Part shown: positions 1 through 7,447 of the stretch, piece after piece
Numbering within the stretch: position 1 is the first letter of the stretch
Layout of the letters: every line of letters starts with the position of its first letter
From: Spirochaetales bacterium
GTDB taxonomy: Bacteria; Spirochaetota; Spirochaetia; Sphaerochaetales; Sphaerochaetaceae
Direction: 5' to 3'
NCBI GenBank assembly: GCA_022788185.1
Contig: JALEVV010000024.1
Location: 1-42,873 of the forward strand
DNA length: 42,873 nucleotides
Position numbers and translations under genes: made by a program
The notes under the pieces: generated by a model
What the model saw: only the letters and a program-made list of their open reading frames with translations
Told to the model about the DNA's origin: nothing
Database searches by the model: none

Positions 1-140
1 GCGGGAAATCAACGCCTGTGGAGACGAACATGGTGGACGACCGTGCGAACGCACCTAAGAAGCCCAACGTCGAGAAAGCAGGAATAGTTCCTGAGAATAC
101 GACTCAGGAAGCTCCCTGCCTTTAGGCGGGAGAGTTGTCA
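1..140 (+). mobile_element. Right end of an IS200/IS605 element with omega-RNA hairpins
   Basis: Seen: a tnpB 3' end (2-58) is followed by two stem-loops. TTCCTGAG/CTCAGGAA forms a perfect 8-bp stem around 88-110, and CTCCCTGCC/GGCGGGAG forms a stem with one bulged T around 113-132. Family knowledge: a bulged hairpin at the right end is the binding site of Y1 transposases, and the tnpB 3' end plus RE forms the omega-RNA whose guide is the flanking DNA. The element runs off the left edge of the window. The exact right boundary is uncertain but lies near 137-145, at the 3' end of the XRE gene. Confidence 0.75.
2..58 (+). CDS. tnpB: TnpB RNA-guided endonuclease, C-terminal end only (cut by window edge)
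   Basis: Only the last 18 codons lie in the window. They read REINACGDEHGGRPCERT followed by TAA. REINACGD is the typical closing motif of IS605-type TnpB, just after the last RuvC aspartate and the zinc ribbon. The gene is partial because of the window edge, so I cannot say whether it is intact. It is unlike the second TnpB in this window (40548-42158), which lacks this C-terminal motif, so the two elements are not copies of each other. Confidence 0.7.
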   Translation, partial: REINACGDEHGGRPCERT

Positions 141-347
141 CCAGAAATAGAACAGCTCCTCGAATTTCCTGTCCAGGGCAAGTGCAAGGATAAGAGCAAG
201 TTTTGCAGTGGGACTGTACTGTCCGGTCTCTATCGAGCTTATGGTATTCCTGGATACCCCGACCATTGCGGCAAGACGTGCCTGAGACAGCCCCTTTTCC
301 GTTCTTGCCTCCCTGATCCTGTTCTTCAGTATCAGCTCATCATCCAT
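138..347 (-). CDS. XRE-family (Cro/CI-type HTH) transcriptional regulator
   Basis: A 69-aa single-domain helix-turn-helix protein. The HTH is seen as LSQARLAAMVGVSRNTISSIE, and the end reads KFEELFYFW. Small regulators of this type usually end in FEELF(Y/W)FE. I take the start at ATG 347, the third of the clustered starts (GTG 356, ATG 353, ATG 347), because it gives the usual family N-terminus and has GGGTGATG as a ribosome site. The gene overlaps the TGA of the upstream membrane protein gene, so the pair is translationally coupled. Its stop codon and last codon sit on the boundary with an IS605 right end, so the native C-terminus may have been replaced. It probably binds the paired operators at 687-734 and represses its own operon. 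Confidence 0.85.
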   Translation of the reverse strand: MDDELILKNRIREARTEKGLSQARLAAMVGVSRNTISSIETGQYSPTAKLALILALALDRKFEELFYFW

Positions 348-352
348 AAGCA

Positions 353-673
353 TCACCCGACGATCTGTAAAATCCAGGAAATAAGGAAACAGACTGCCGC
401 AACACTATACATTGCCCCGACAAAAAGCTCATGGCGTTTCTTCATCCTGAAATACTTAATCCAGAATACGGTAGCAAGTCCTCCGAATGCGCTGAAAAGC
501 ATTTCCACGGGAATACGCGAGAACACGACTGCATCGACAACAACAATTATTGCCATGAGACTTACAGCCACAAGCCAGCCTGTCTGTATTGCTGATTTCG
601 ATATCTCTATGTCGGCAATGTCCCTTCCTTTCATTTCATTGCGGCTTTTCTCAAGTATTTCTTCTTTAGTCAT
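353..673 (-). CDS. DUF6442-like small membrane protein
   Basis: About 106 aa. The N-terminus MTKEEILEKSRNEMKGRD is characteristic of the DUF6442 family, which is commonly paired with a small XRE regulator. Three hydrophobic segments follow (about residues 35-55, 59-75 and 85-105). ATG 673 is preferred over an upstream ATG because AGAGGTG lies 5 bases ahead of it and the promoter lies just upstream. Function is unknown in the family. It is first in a two-gene operon with the XRE gene. Tight operator control plus a membrane protein is compatible with a small stress or toxin-like module, but that is inference. Confidence 0.75.
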   Translation of the reverse strand: MTKEEILEKSRNEMKGRDIADIEISKSAIQTGWLVAVSLMAIIVVVDAVVFSRIPVEMLFSAFGGLATVFWIKYFRMKKRHELFVGAMYSVAAVCFLISWILQIVG

Positions 674-686
674 GTACACCTCTATG

Positions 687-737
687 CCAAGCATACTTGG
701 CAATGATCATATTATAAATGCCAAGTTTACTTGTCAA
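687..737 (-). promoter_or_regulatory. Promoter with two XRE-type operators
   Basis: Reading the minus strand, TTGACA (737-732), a 17-bp spacer and TAATAT (714-709) form a good sigma-70-type promoter. Two near-identical palindromes of the form CAAG-TA-N2-CTTG lie at 721-734 and 687-700, centred 34 bp apart (about three helical turns). One touches the -35 box and the other the start region, so a bound repressor would block transcription. The natural ligand is the XRE protein at 138-347. Confidence 0.75.
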
Positions 738-865
738 TAGCTTTCCATTGCATAAACCGATGGATGGATACTGTTCCGAAGTGCAGAGAAGACCATGCTG
801 ACTTAAAAGCATGAAAAAACATTCCACATGGGACTTAAATAAGAAATGCCATTTGGAAGAGCTTT

Positions 866-2437
866 TCAAAGGGCTTCACGATACCCTACCACACCCTTTC
901 CTTCACTGGAGAAAAGGAGGGTGAAAACGCGCACCTTCCTGCCTGAGGCGAGATACCGGGTTGCATATCCCTTATTCCTTATCTGCTCGAAGCCTTCCCT
1001 ATAGCAGGCTTCCGGATCCCGGCCACGGTCCATCTTCAGTTCAATCAGGTATACGGTCGTGCTGTTGGAAAGAGTGAGATCGCTTCTTCCGTATATTGAC
1101 TGAAGCTCTGAAATGACAGAGAAACCGACCAGTCGGAAAATGATATGTATTATCGAAAGATAGTAGTTCTCATACATATCCTTCCTTATCATGGTAGGAA
1201 TATCTGAAACAAGAGACGTAATGATGGACATGATCCTGTCTGCATCATCATTGATGATTGCCTTCTGGATCTCAGCAACCTCCATACCCGTACTCTCATT
1301 TTTACAACTCACGAATTCAGGGAGCAGCGCATTCAGGAAGCCTTTTTCCACTTCCTGATTGGGAAAACCGAGCCGATAGGTATCAAAAAGCGGGTCGTAC
1401 CCTTTGATGGTAAGATATCCCGACTGATAGATAAGCGGAAGCAGTTTGCCGGAAGATGAATCAAATTCCGTGAAATCGGTTACGGAAACATCCCTTTCCT
1501 CGATAAGACTCAGGGCAAAGGATGGGGTGTGTTCAAGCTGTCTGATAAGGGAGGAAGGAGTAGCGGTCCTGAACCAATACTGACCATAGTCCTGTTCACG
1601 GAAAGCCAGCAGGACTGAGAACGGGTTGAATACTTTTTCTCCTTTTTTGGAAAAGCAGTATCCGTCATACATTGTCTTAAGTCTTGCTCCGGCGTCTTCG
1701 ATTGTAACATTTTTTACCTTCGCAAGTGCTTCCAATTCCTCGGAGAAAACACCGACAAGTTCTTTCTCAGTTATGCCGCATATGGCGGAATATGAATCTG
1801 ACGTACTGATATCATCAAGCTGGTTCAGGCCGGAAAAGATGCTGACATGATCTATTCGCGTGATTCCGGTCAGGAAGCAGAATCTGATGTGACGGTCACA
1901 TTCCTTAAGCGGTCCATAAAAGGATCTCAGGACAGCCCTGTTTCTGTTCTCGTTTTCACCATAAAGCGCATCAAGAATCGGTTTGTCATACTCATCAATC
2001 AGAATGACGACACCATGTCCGCTCTGCTCATGAAGGGAACATATGAGATCAGTAAGACGCTGGGCCGGATTGGAGAACCTTTTCCGTATTCCGTATTCCT
2101 CTTCCGTAAGCGTCAGTATCATGTCAATCTGAGCCTCAAGCTGTCCGTCAAGGGAATAGTCGGAACCACCGAAGCCTATCTTAATTACCGGGTAGCTTGT
2201 CCATTCCTTTTCAGTATTGGATATCGCAAGCCCGGAGAACAGTTCCTTCCTTCCGCGGAAATATGCTTCAAGCGTTGAAAGGAACAGGCTCTTGCCAAAT
2301 CGTCTGGGGCGGAAAAGAAAATAGTAGGATCCATTTCTTACAAGATCATCAATATATGATGTCTTATCGACATATATATTTCCATCTATCCTCAGTTTCT
2401 CGAAGCTTTGAATCCCGACAGGCAATACTCTTTTCAT
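866..2437 (-). CDS. AAA-ATPase_like / PD-(D/E)XK_9 family protein (DUF1703 type)
   Basis: 523 aa. The N-terminus LPVGIQSFEKLR..YVDKT is the family hallmark. Walker A is RPRRFGKS (residues 43-50), Walker B is VILIDEYDKP (about 144-153), and the sensor region LTGITRIDHVSIFSGLNQL is intact. The C-terminal PDDEXK_9 nuclease-like region includes YLIELKMD (463-470), which supplies the E-x-K pair. Length and order of parts are normal, so the gene looks intact. These proteins occur in many copies in gut Bacteroidetes and spirochaetes and spread readily; their biological role is not established. A TATATT-like -10 lies just upstream of the ATG with no strong ribosome site, so the leader is probably very short. 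Confidence 0.88.
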   Translation of the reverse strand: MKRVLPVGIQSFEKLRIDGNIYVDKTSYIDDLVRNGSYYFLFRPRRFGKSLFLSTLEAYFRGRKELFSGLAISNTEKEWTSYPVIKIGFGGSDYSLDGQLEAQIDMILTLTEEEYGIRKRFSNPAQRLTDLICSLHEQSGHGVVILIDEYDKPILDALYGENENRNRAVLRSFYGPLKECDRHIRFCFLTGITRIDHVSIFSGLNQLDDISTSDSYSAICGITEKELVGVFSEELEALAKVKNVTIEDAGARLKTMYDGYCFSKKGEKVFNPFSVLLAFREQDYGQYWFRTATPSSLIRQLEHTPSFALSLIEERDVSVTDFTEFDSSSGKLLPLIYQSGYLTIKGYDPLFDTYRLGFPNQEVEKGFLNALLPEFVSCKNESTGMEVAEIQKAIINDDADRIMSIITSLVSDIPTMIRKDMYENYYLSIIHIIFRLVGFSVISELQSIYGRSDLTLSNSTTVYLIELKMDRGRDPEACYREGFEQIRNKGYATRYLASGRKVRVFTLLFSSEGKGVVGYREAL

Positions 2438-2690
2438 ACCTTCACTATAATATATTCATTCTGTGTCAAAAATGACAAAAGGTATTCTGAACCGTTTCAC
2501 CTGTATGTAACAGCCTTTGACTGACCATGATTTCAGAAACACGGGAACGGAACCCATACATATCAATTAAAGGAAAACCAGGACACTGCTTACCACCTCA
2601 GCATACACCAATAAGTATGCAGTCAATGGAGCCACTATTGAAATTGCTGTCTGGGATTAATGGTTCAATCTCATTATGGGAGATGCGAAT

Positions 2691-2855
2691 CTATTTGTGA
2701 GATACCTTGCTCAAGAAGCTCTGAATCCGTGGAATTTCCTGTTTCGTGAAAAAGTCCTCAGGAGTGGCATCGGCAAGTATCACACCTCCGTCCATGAAGA
2801 GGATGCGGTCCGCAACCTCACGGGCAAAGCCCATTTCATGGGTAACGACAATCAT
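2691..2855 (-). pseudogene. 3' remnant of an amino-acid ABC transporter ATPase (GlnQ-like)
   Basis: The minus strand reads MIVVTHEMGFAREVADRI followed by LFMDGGVILADATPEDFF and ends QSFLSKVSHK with TAG. This is the D-loop/H-loop region and C-terminus of polar amino-acid ABC ATPases. Only 54 of about 245 codons remain; Walker A, the signature and Walker B are missing. Similarity stops at 2855, where a second broken gene on the other strand begins. It cannot work as an ATPase. Confidence 0.85.
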
Positions 2856-2869
2856 TGCTCCAATCCAGT

Positions 2870-3082
2870 CAGCTCTACCTCATCAGGAAATTCATAGGGG
2901 AAGGAAGCTGCGGAGCCTTTCTCTTCAGCAGTCTGACGAAGCTATTCCCCGATATGACAGCACTCCCGATCGATCCGCCCATTCCCGTCAACATAGGCTT
3001 TGTCTGGAAGAAGGGCAAATACGTGACCGGTCAGACGAAGTGCTTTATCAATTTTGTCATTAAAACCTGTACTCAGACATGA
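2870..3082 (+). pseudogene. 3' remnant of a LysR-family regulator
   Basis: The plus strand encodes GAFLFSSLTKLFPDM, then PPIPVNIGFVWKKGKYVTG, ending near QTKCFINFVIK. This matches the closing strand-helix pattern of the LysR effector domain. About 70 of roughly 300 codons remain; the HTH and first effector lobe are missing. Its broken 5' side directly adjoins the broken 5' side of the GlnQ-like fragment, consistent with one deletion that removed the shared upstream region of a divergent pair. Confidence 0.7.
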
Positions 3083-3091
3083 AACCGGAAA

Positions 3092-3769
3092 TCACTTCAG
3101 TTTCTCGTAGAGGGCCCCGCGGGTGAGCTGGCGGTAGGGATGGACGTAGAACAGCGTCACGATGCCGCCTGTAATGGCTCCAAGCAGATCCCAGAGTATG
3201 AAGCTCAGGTCAAGAACCAGAGTCCTCCACTTGTTACCTTTCATCATTTCCCTGCTTCTCTCAAAGGCTTCCTTTCTGGTAATGGCAGGGTTATCGGCCA
3301 GGATGTATGGAACCATCGTGTACTCATATGCCTTTATTATCCCGGGAACCACAAGAAGCAGTGACCAAAGGAAAATGAAGATGTCCATGAGCAGCATTGT
3401 CTGCACGTTCCTCTTATATGAGATGTCGAAGCCGGTTCCCAGATCGGAGATATTGCCTTCTCCCCTTACGGCCCTTATCCTGAAGCTGCATACCCCTACG
3501 TAAAAGGGATTCACAAGCAGTATGCCGGCCAGGGCACCGATGAGAGCAGCCAGGCTCATTATCATTGCCAGGACGGCAATGAGGGCGGGAAATGCAGGAA
3601 GCGTGGCGACAAGCTCATCCAGAAATGGCCCATCCTTATCCATGACATATCTGACACAGCTTCCGCCGCCTACAATCAGGACGAAGAGCGCAGAGGTCAG
3701 AACGGCCTTCCAGTAGACTCTTCCAAGTACCTTCTTAGATTCAGTTTTAAGTTCTTTTCTGGTCCACAT
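3092..3769 (-). CDS. DUF975 family membrane protein
   Basis: 225 aa integral membrane protein with about five to six hydrophobic segments. Family motifs are visible: an N-terminal RKELKTESKKVLG stretch, then YTMVPYILADNPAITRKEAF, MMKGNKWR, and a closing PYRQLTRGALYEKL. AAGGAGG lies six bases before the ATG. Length is normal. Function of the family is unknown. It is divergent from the GltD-like gene and is not part of a clear operon. Confidence 0.85.
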   Translation of the reverse strand: MWTRKELKTESKKVLGRVYWKAVLTSALFVLIVGGGSCVRYVMDKDGPFLDELVATLPAFPALIAVLAMIMSLAALIGALAGILLVNPFYVGVCSFRIRAVRGEGNISDLGTGFDISYKRNVQTMLLMDIFIFLWSLLLVVPGIIKAYEYTMVPYILADNPAITRKEAFERSREMMKGNKWRTLVLDLSFILWDLLGAITGGIVTLFYVHPYRQLTRGALYEKLK

Positions 3770-3834
3770 AAGTGGCCTCCTTATAAAAAAATTGTCTCAG
3801 AAAATTATAGTCATATCATTTGGACGATTCAATA

Positions 3835-3848
3835 TCGTGATATCACGA
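3835..3848. promoter_or_regulatory. Perfect 14-bp palindrome, candidate operator
   Basis: TCGTGATATCACGA is a perfect inverted repeat in the 163-bp divergent region between the DUF975 gene and the GltD-like gene. Possible promoter boxes (TTCAAT and AATAAT, 18 bp apart) would flank it on the plus strand, so a bound regulator would sit in the spacer. No regulator in the window can be assigned to it. Confidence 0.4.
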
Positions 3849-3932
3849 CGGAATAATCCAATGTTCGGATATCAAAAATCAACAATTGCATGGTATCCTT
3901 GAGTTATCGACCAGATAATAAGGAGGGGGCCA

Positions 3933-5273
3933 ATGGCTTATCACGTTCTGGATGAAGCTAACAAGTGTCTCGGCTGCAAAAAACCCATGTGTCAGCAGGG
4001 ATGTCCTATTAAAACCAATATACCTGAAGCAATAAGATTACTGAAGGAAAGCAGGCTCGATGAAGCCGGAAAGATGCTCTTTGAAAACAATCCGCTTACA
4101 ACGGTGTGCGCAATAGTATGTAACCACGAGAGACAGTGTGAGGGTAACTGTATAAGGAACAGGATGAAGACCCATGATCCTGTTCACTTCTCAGTCATCG
4201 AGGACTACATTTCAACCACATATGCGAACAAGATGGTCATGGGACCTTCGAAGAAGAACGGCAGAAGGGTTGCCATCGTGGGTTCAGGTCCTGCAGGCCT
4301 GACCATCTCAGTCCTGCTTGCCCGCTGGGGATATGACATCACAATCTTTGAAGCCCGCGACAAGATCGGAGGCGTCATGAGGTACGGTATCCCGACCTTC
4401 CGCCTTCCCGACAGGATTCTCGATGACTTCCAGTACAGGCATCTGGAGCTCAAGGACATAAAGGTACGTACCCATACGACGATTGGACGCACCCTCACCA
4501 TCGATGATCTCTTCAGGGACGGCTACGATGCCGTATTCATCGGTGCTGGTCTCAGGAAGCCTTCCGCAATGCACATCAAGGGTGAAAGCCTCGGCAACGT
4601 CGTCTTCGCCATCGACTACCTCGGCAACAGCAAGGGCTTCCGTCTCGGGAACAACGTGGCGGTCGTCGGTGTCGGCAACTCGGCAATGGACTGTGCGAGA
4701 ACGGCGATCAGAAACGGTGCAAGCCACGTCACCTGCTACTCCCTCTCAGATGACAAACACATCCAGGCATCGGTATATGAGTACTCATATGCGGGAATCG
4801 AGGGCGTAAACTTCCGCTTCAACAGAAAGCCCGTTGAGATCAGGCCGAACGGCATGATATGTCTCGACACGGTAACTGATGAGGACGGAAAGATCACGGT
4901 AGTGGAAGGAAGCGAGAAGCTCTATCCCCATACCGGTGTCATCGTGGCCATCGGCCAGTCCGCCGAAAGCACGCTCGTCACGACCACCGAAGGTATCGAC
5001 ACCACCAATTCAGGCCTTCTCACGGTAGACAGTGAGGGTAAGACCACAAGGGCAGGTGTATTTGCCGGAGGTGATGCCGTAAACGGTGCCAGAACGGTTG
5101 TCGAGGCAGTCGCAACCGCCAAGAAGGTTGCCGTCGCCATGGACGAATACATGAAGAGTCTCCCACCCAAGGATGAAATCGATCCTTACAGGGACATTCC
5201 GGTCTATGACGAACCGATTCTCGATGCCTTCAGCGAGCAGTTCCTCGGAAGCACCGGAGACAGAACGGAATAA
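3933..5273 (+). CDS. GltD-like NAD(P)-dependent oxidoreductase (glutamate synthase small-subunit family)
   Basis: 446 aa. The N-terminal ferredoxin-like region has two cysteine clusters, CLGCKKPMCQQGCP (residues 13-26) and CAIVCNHERQCEGNC (about 59-73), which bind [4Fe-4S] clusters in the family. The FAD site GSGPAGL (about 116-122) and the NAD(P)H site GVGNSAMD (about 246-253) are intact, and the C-terminus carries the FAD-contacting GGDAVNGARTVVEA. AAGGAGG lies ahead of the ATG. No glutamate synthase large subunit or NfnA/SudB-type partner is adjacent, so it could be a homomeric glutamate synthase-like enzyme as annotated in Thermotoga/Pyrococcus, or a general ferredoxin/NADPH oxidoreductase. 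It is followed by two terminators. Confidence 0.85.
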   Translation: MAYHVLDEANKCLGCKKPMCQQGCPIKTNIPEAIRLLKESRLDEAGKMLFENNPLTTVCAIVCNHERQCEGNCIRNRMKTHDPVHFSVIEDYISTTYANKMVMGPSKKNGRRVAIVGSGPAGLTISVLLARWGYDITIFEARDKIGGVMRYGIPTFRLPDRILDDFQYRHLELKDIKVRTHTTIGRTLTIDDLFRDGYDAVFIGAGLRKPSAMHIKGESLGNVVFAIDYLGNSKGFRLGNNVAVVGVGNSAMDCARTAIRNGASHVTCYSLSDDKHIQASVYEYSYAGIEGVNFRFNRKPVEIRPNGMICLDTVTDEDGKITVVEGSEKLYPHTGVIVAIGQSAESTLVTTTEGIDTTNSGLLTVDSEGKTTRAGVFAGGDAVNGARTVVEAVATAKKVAVAMDEYMKSLPPKDEIDPYRDIPVYDEPILDAFSEQFLGSTGDRTE

Positions 5274-5307
5274 ACCACTCTTCGGTTTTTGGGATCCGGA
5301 GTGTGTT

Positions 5308-5335
5308 CAGGCTGCAGGCCTCCTGCAGCCTGTTT
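5308..5335 (+). terminator. Rho-independent terminator after the GltD-like gene
   Basis: CAGGCTGCAGG and CCTGCAGCCTG form a perfect 11-bp stem around a 3-nt loop, followed by TTT. Confidence 0.7.
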
Positions 5336-5363
5336 GCATCCCTCCCATTAACCATACACATAG

Positions 5364-5390
5364 ACGGCAGGCTCACTACCTGCCGTTTTC
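5364..5390 (+). terminator. Second stem-loop terminator
   Basis: ACGGCAGG / CCTGCCGT is an 8-bp stem with a 7-nt loop and a following TTTTCTTT tract. It forms a tandem backup to the terminator 30 bp upstream and isolates the downstream regulator genes. Confidence 0.75.
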
Positions 5391-5482
5391 TTTATGCAAA
5401 TTTGATACGTACGTCAGAAACCTTATAACCCACTTTATTCATAAAATCATAACCTTGTGACCGAAAGGAAACAAAGGCTGAT

Positions 5483-5638
5483 ATGCGGATTATCAAGCAC
5501 ATGGAAGTGGCCGAACGCAGGCTGGACCAGAGATACAGGGAGTTTGTGAAAAGGCATATGATAATAGGCTTTTTCATCCTGTTCAGTGTGTCCGTTATAA
5601 CCATGGCAATCATATTTCCGCTGTTATCCGTTTCCTGA
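5483..5638 (+). CDS. Small single-pass membrane protein, 51 aa
   Basis: An ATG at 5483 with AAAGG six bases upstream opens a 51-codon frame that ends with TGA at 5636. The first 26 residues are strongly charged (MRIIKHMEVAERRLDQRYRE and on); one hydrophobic helix follows (about residues 27-48, IIGFFILFSVSVITMAIIF). I do not recognise the family. It lies in the same reading frame as the KdpE-like gene that follows, separated by its own stop, and is probably co-transcribed with it. No sensor kinase is present, so a membrane partner for the regulator is tempting but unproven. Confidence 0.5.
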   Translation: MRIIKHMEVAERRLDQRYREFVKRHMIIGFFILFSVSVITMAIIFPLLSVS

Positions 5639-5665
5639 CAGCCGCTTCTTTATGGATCTAAATCT

Positions 5666-6355
5666 TTGGTATTGGTCGTGGAGGACGATCCTTCTGTCAG
5701 GAACCTCATCACGACGACACTTAAAACGAATGACTGCAAATATCTCGTTGCGGTGAACGGGGACGAGGCCCTTCTTGAGGCTTCCACCCATAATCCGGAC
5801 ATCATACTGCTGGACCTGGGACTTCCCGACATGGACGGTGTGGACGTCATCAGGAAGGTCCGCTCCTGGTCCAACATGCCGATAATCGTGATAAGCGCAC
5901 GAAGTGAGGACCACGACAAGATTGAAGCCCTGGATGCCGGTGCCGATGACTATCTGACCAAGCCCTTCTCCATTGAGGAGCTGCTTGCAAGACTCAGGGT
6001 AACCCAGAGAAGGATTGCCTACATGGCCTCAGGGGCACAGAAGACGGATCCCGTCTTCGTAAACGGAAAGCTGAGGATCGACTATGCCTCAGGGTGTGCG
6101 TATCTTGATGATCAGGAGCTGCACCTCACTCCAATCGAGTACAAGCTGCTCTGTCTCCTTTCGCACAATCTGGGCAAGGTGCTGACCCACACCTACATCA
6201 CGCAGAACATCTGGGGCAAAAGCTGGGACAACTACATTGCATCCCTGCGTGTCTTCATGGCCACGCTGAGAAAGAAACTTGAACCCACTCCCGATTCCCC
6301 TCAGTACATCCAGACCCACATAGGTATCGGATACAGGATGCTGAAAGTTGAATAG
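5666..6355 (+). CDS. kdpE: KdpE-like OmpR-family response regulator, orphan
   Basis: 229 aa. The receiver domain (about 1-115) has the acidic pair EDD (6-8), phospho-acceptor D50 in LLDLGLPDMDG, and the conserved TKP lysine in DDYLTKPFS. The C-terminal winged helix (about 130-229) ends QTHIGIGYRML. RSWSNMPIIVISAR and the overall pattern are KdpE-like; KdpE controls the Kdp potassium ATPase in other bacteria. No kdpD or kdpFABC gene is nearby. The only reasonable start in frame is TTG 5666, with no clear ribosome site. An ATG at 5652 is out of frame by one base, and a single inserted base would give an N-terminus of the form MDLxSLVLVVEDD. So the start may be TTG, or damaged, or a sequencing error. 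Confidence 0.8.
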   Translation: MVLVVEDDPSVRNLITTTLKTNDCKYLVAVNGDEALLEASTHNPDIILLDLGLPDMDGVDVIRKVRSWSNMPIIVISARSEDHDKIEALDAGADDYLTKPFSIEELLARLRVTQRRIAYMASGAQKTDPVFVNGKLRIDYASGCAYLDDQELHLTPIEYKLLCLLSHNLGKVLTHTYITQNIWGKSWDNYIASLRVFMATLRKKLEPTPDSPQYIQTHIGIGYRMLKVE

Positions 6356-6430
6356 CAAATACCGTTTCAGGGGAGCCGTTCATTTTTGGTCCAACCGGAA
6401 GGTCACAGGTCATTGCCATGCTGTTATTGC

Positions 6431-6457
6431 AAAAAGGGCTGTCATTTTTAACAGCCC
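6431..6457 (-). terminator. Terminator of the nucleic-acid scavenging cluster
   Basis: On the minus strand GGGCTGT / ACAGCCC forms a 7-bp stem followed by TTTTT. It lies 10 bp after the stop of the last DHH gene, so it is the natural end of the minus-strand cluster. Confidence 0.75.
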
Positions 6458-6466
6458 CCTCAGTTA

Positions 6467-7447
6467 TCAGAGCCAGCCTTCGTGACTCTCTTTATATTCC
6501 CTGACAGCCTCATCAGCATCCCTGATAAGGGCTTCCATCTCCTCTTTCGAGTAGCATGTGGCACCCGCGGCCTTGTCATGACCTCCTCCATGGTATCTTT
6601 CGGCAACACCGTTGATGGTCATGAAGCGTGATCTTAAGCGGACCCTTATGGTGTGGTCAGGATTCTCAATGAAGGCAATCCAGGCAATTGCACCCTTTAT
6701 CATGTTCATGAAGGTGACACTGTCGCTGGCTTCCTCCCTCGAGAGGTTCCACTTCTCCTGCATCTCCTGATCAACGAAGAGATATGCAAGTCCGTTCTCA
6801 GTCACCCTGATTCTCCCGAACACTGCTGCCTGATACTCATAGACCTTAAAGTCCTTGAGATCCAGATGAGCCTGAAGGGTTTCGATGTCCACACCCTGGT
6901 CAACCATGAGTCCTGCAAGACGCAGTGTCTCACCGGTGGTTGCAGCAAAGCGGAAGCGGCCGCTGTCGGTATTCATTCCCGTATAGATGCATGTGGCTGC
7001 ATGGGCATCGATTTTCAGTTCGGTCTTAAAGGTGTTATAGAAATCCGCAACAAGCTCAGAACAGGAACTTCTTCTGTCCTCTACCCAGGAGATGTCACCA
7101 TAGGGATTGTTGTCGATGTGATGATCTATCTTAATGATCTTCCTTCCCTCAAGCACCCGGGGCTCCGACACACGGTCGGCCGTGGCTGTGTCAAGGATGA
7201 AGACGAGGGCCTTCTTTATGTCCTCATCGGAAACATCCCCGTCCTCAGGTCCCAGGAAGGCCATGTAGTCGGAATAATCACGGTTACAGAGCCTTATGTC
7301 CTTATCGGGGAAAGAGAGCTTAAGTATTCGCTGAAAGCCCTTTGTCGACCCGATCGCATCCCCGTCGGGACGGAAGTGACGTGCGATCAGGATCGTGTCA
7401 CTGGCCTTTATTTCATCAAGTATGAGTTTCTTTATTTCTTCGTTCAT
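6467..7447 (-). CDS. DHH/DHHA1 phosphoesterase, NrnA-like (paralogue 1)
   Basis: 326 aa cytoplasmic enzyme. Metal-binding motifs are complete: RHFRPDGDAIGS (H24, D28, D30), D86 in FILDTA, DHH at 108-110, and the substrate-binding GGGHDKAAGA of DHHA1 at 287-296. NrnA-like enzymes cut short RNA (nanoRNA), pAp or linear dinucleotides such as pApA to mononucleotides. The ATG overlaps the TGA of the preceding DHH gene (ATGA), with GGGAG upstream. It is last in the cluster, before a terminator. Its place downstream of a secreted nuclease and an importer suggests that it finishes imported oligonucleotides; that role is inference. Confidence 0.88.
   Translation of the reverse strand: MNEEIKKLILDEIKASDTILIARHFRPDGDAIGSTKGFQRILKLSFPDKDIRLCNRDYSDYMAFLGPEDGDVSDEDIKKALVFILDTATADRVSEPRVLEGRKIIKIDHHIDNNPYGDISWVEDRRSSCSELVADFYNTFKTELKIDAHAATCIYTGMNTDSGRFRFAATTGETLRLAGLMVDQGVDIETLQAHLDLKDFKVYEYQAAVFGRIRVTENGLAYLFVDQEMQEKWNLSREEASDSVTFMNMIKGAIAWIAFIENPDHTIRVRLRSRFMTINGVAERYHGGGHDKAAGATCYSKEEMEALIRDADEAVREYKESHEGWL

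Noticed and set aside
2592-2660. Short stretch TTSAYTNKYAVNGATIEIAV before a stop, as a third gene remnant
   Set aside because: Only about 23 codons and no family recognised; too short to call.
3770-3932. Riboswitch upstream of the GltD-like gene
   Set aside because: No known aptamer pattern is visible; only a short palindrome is present.
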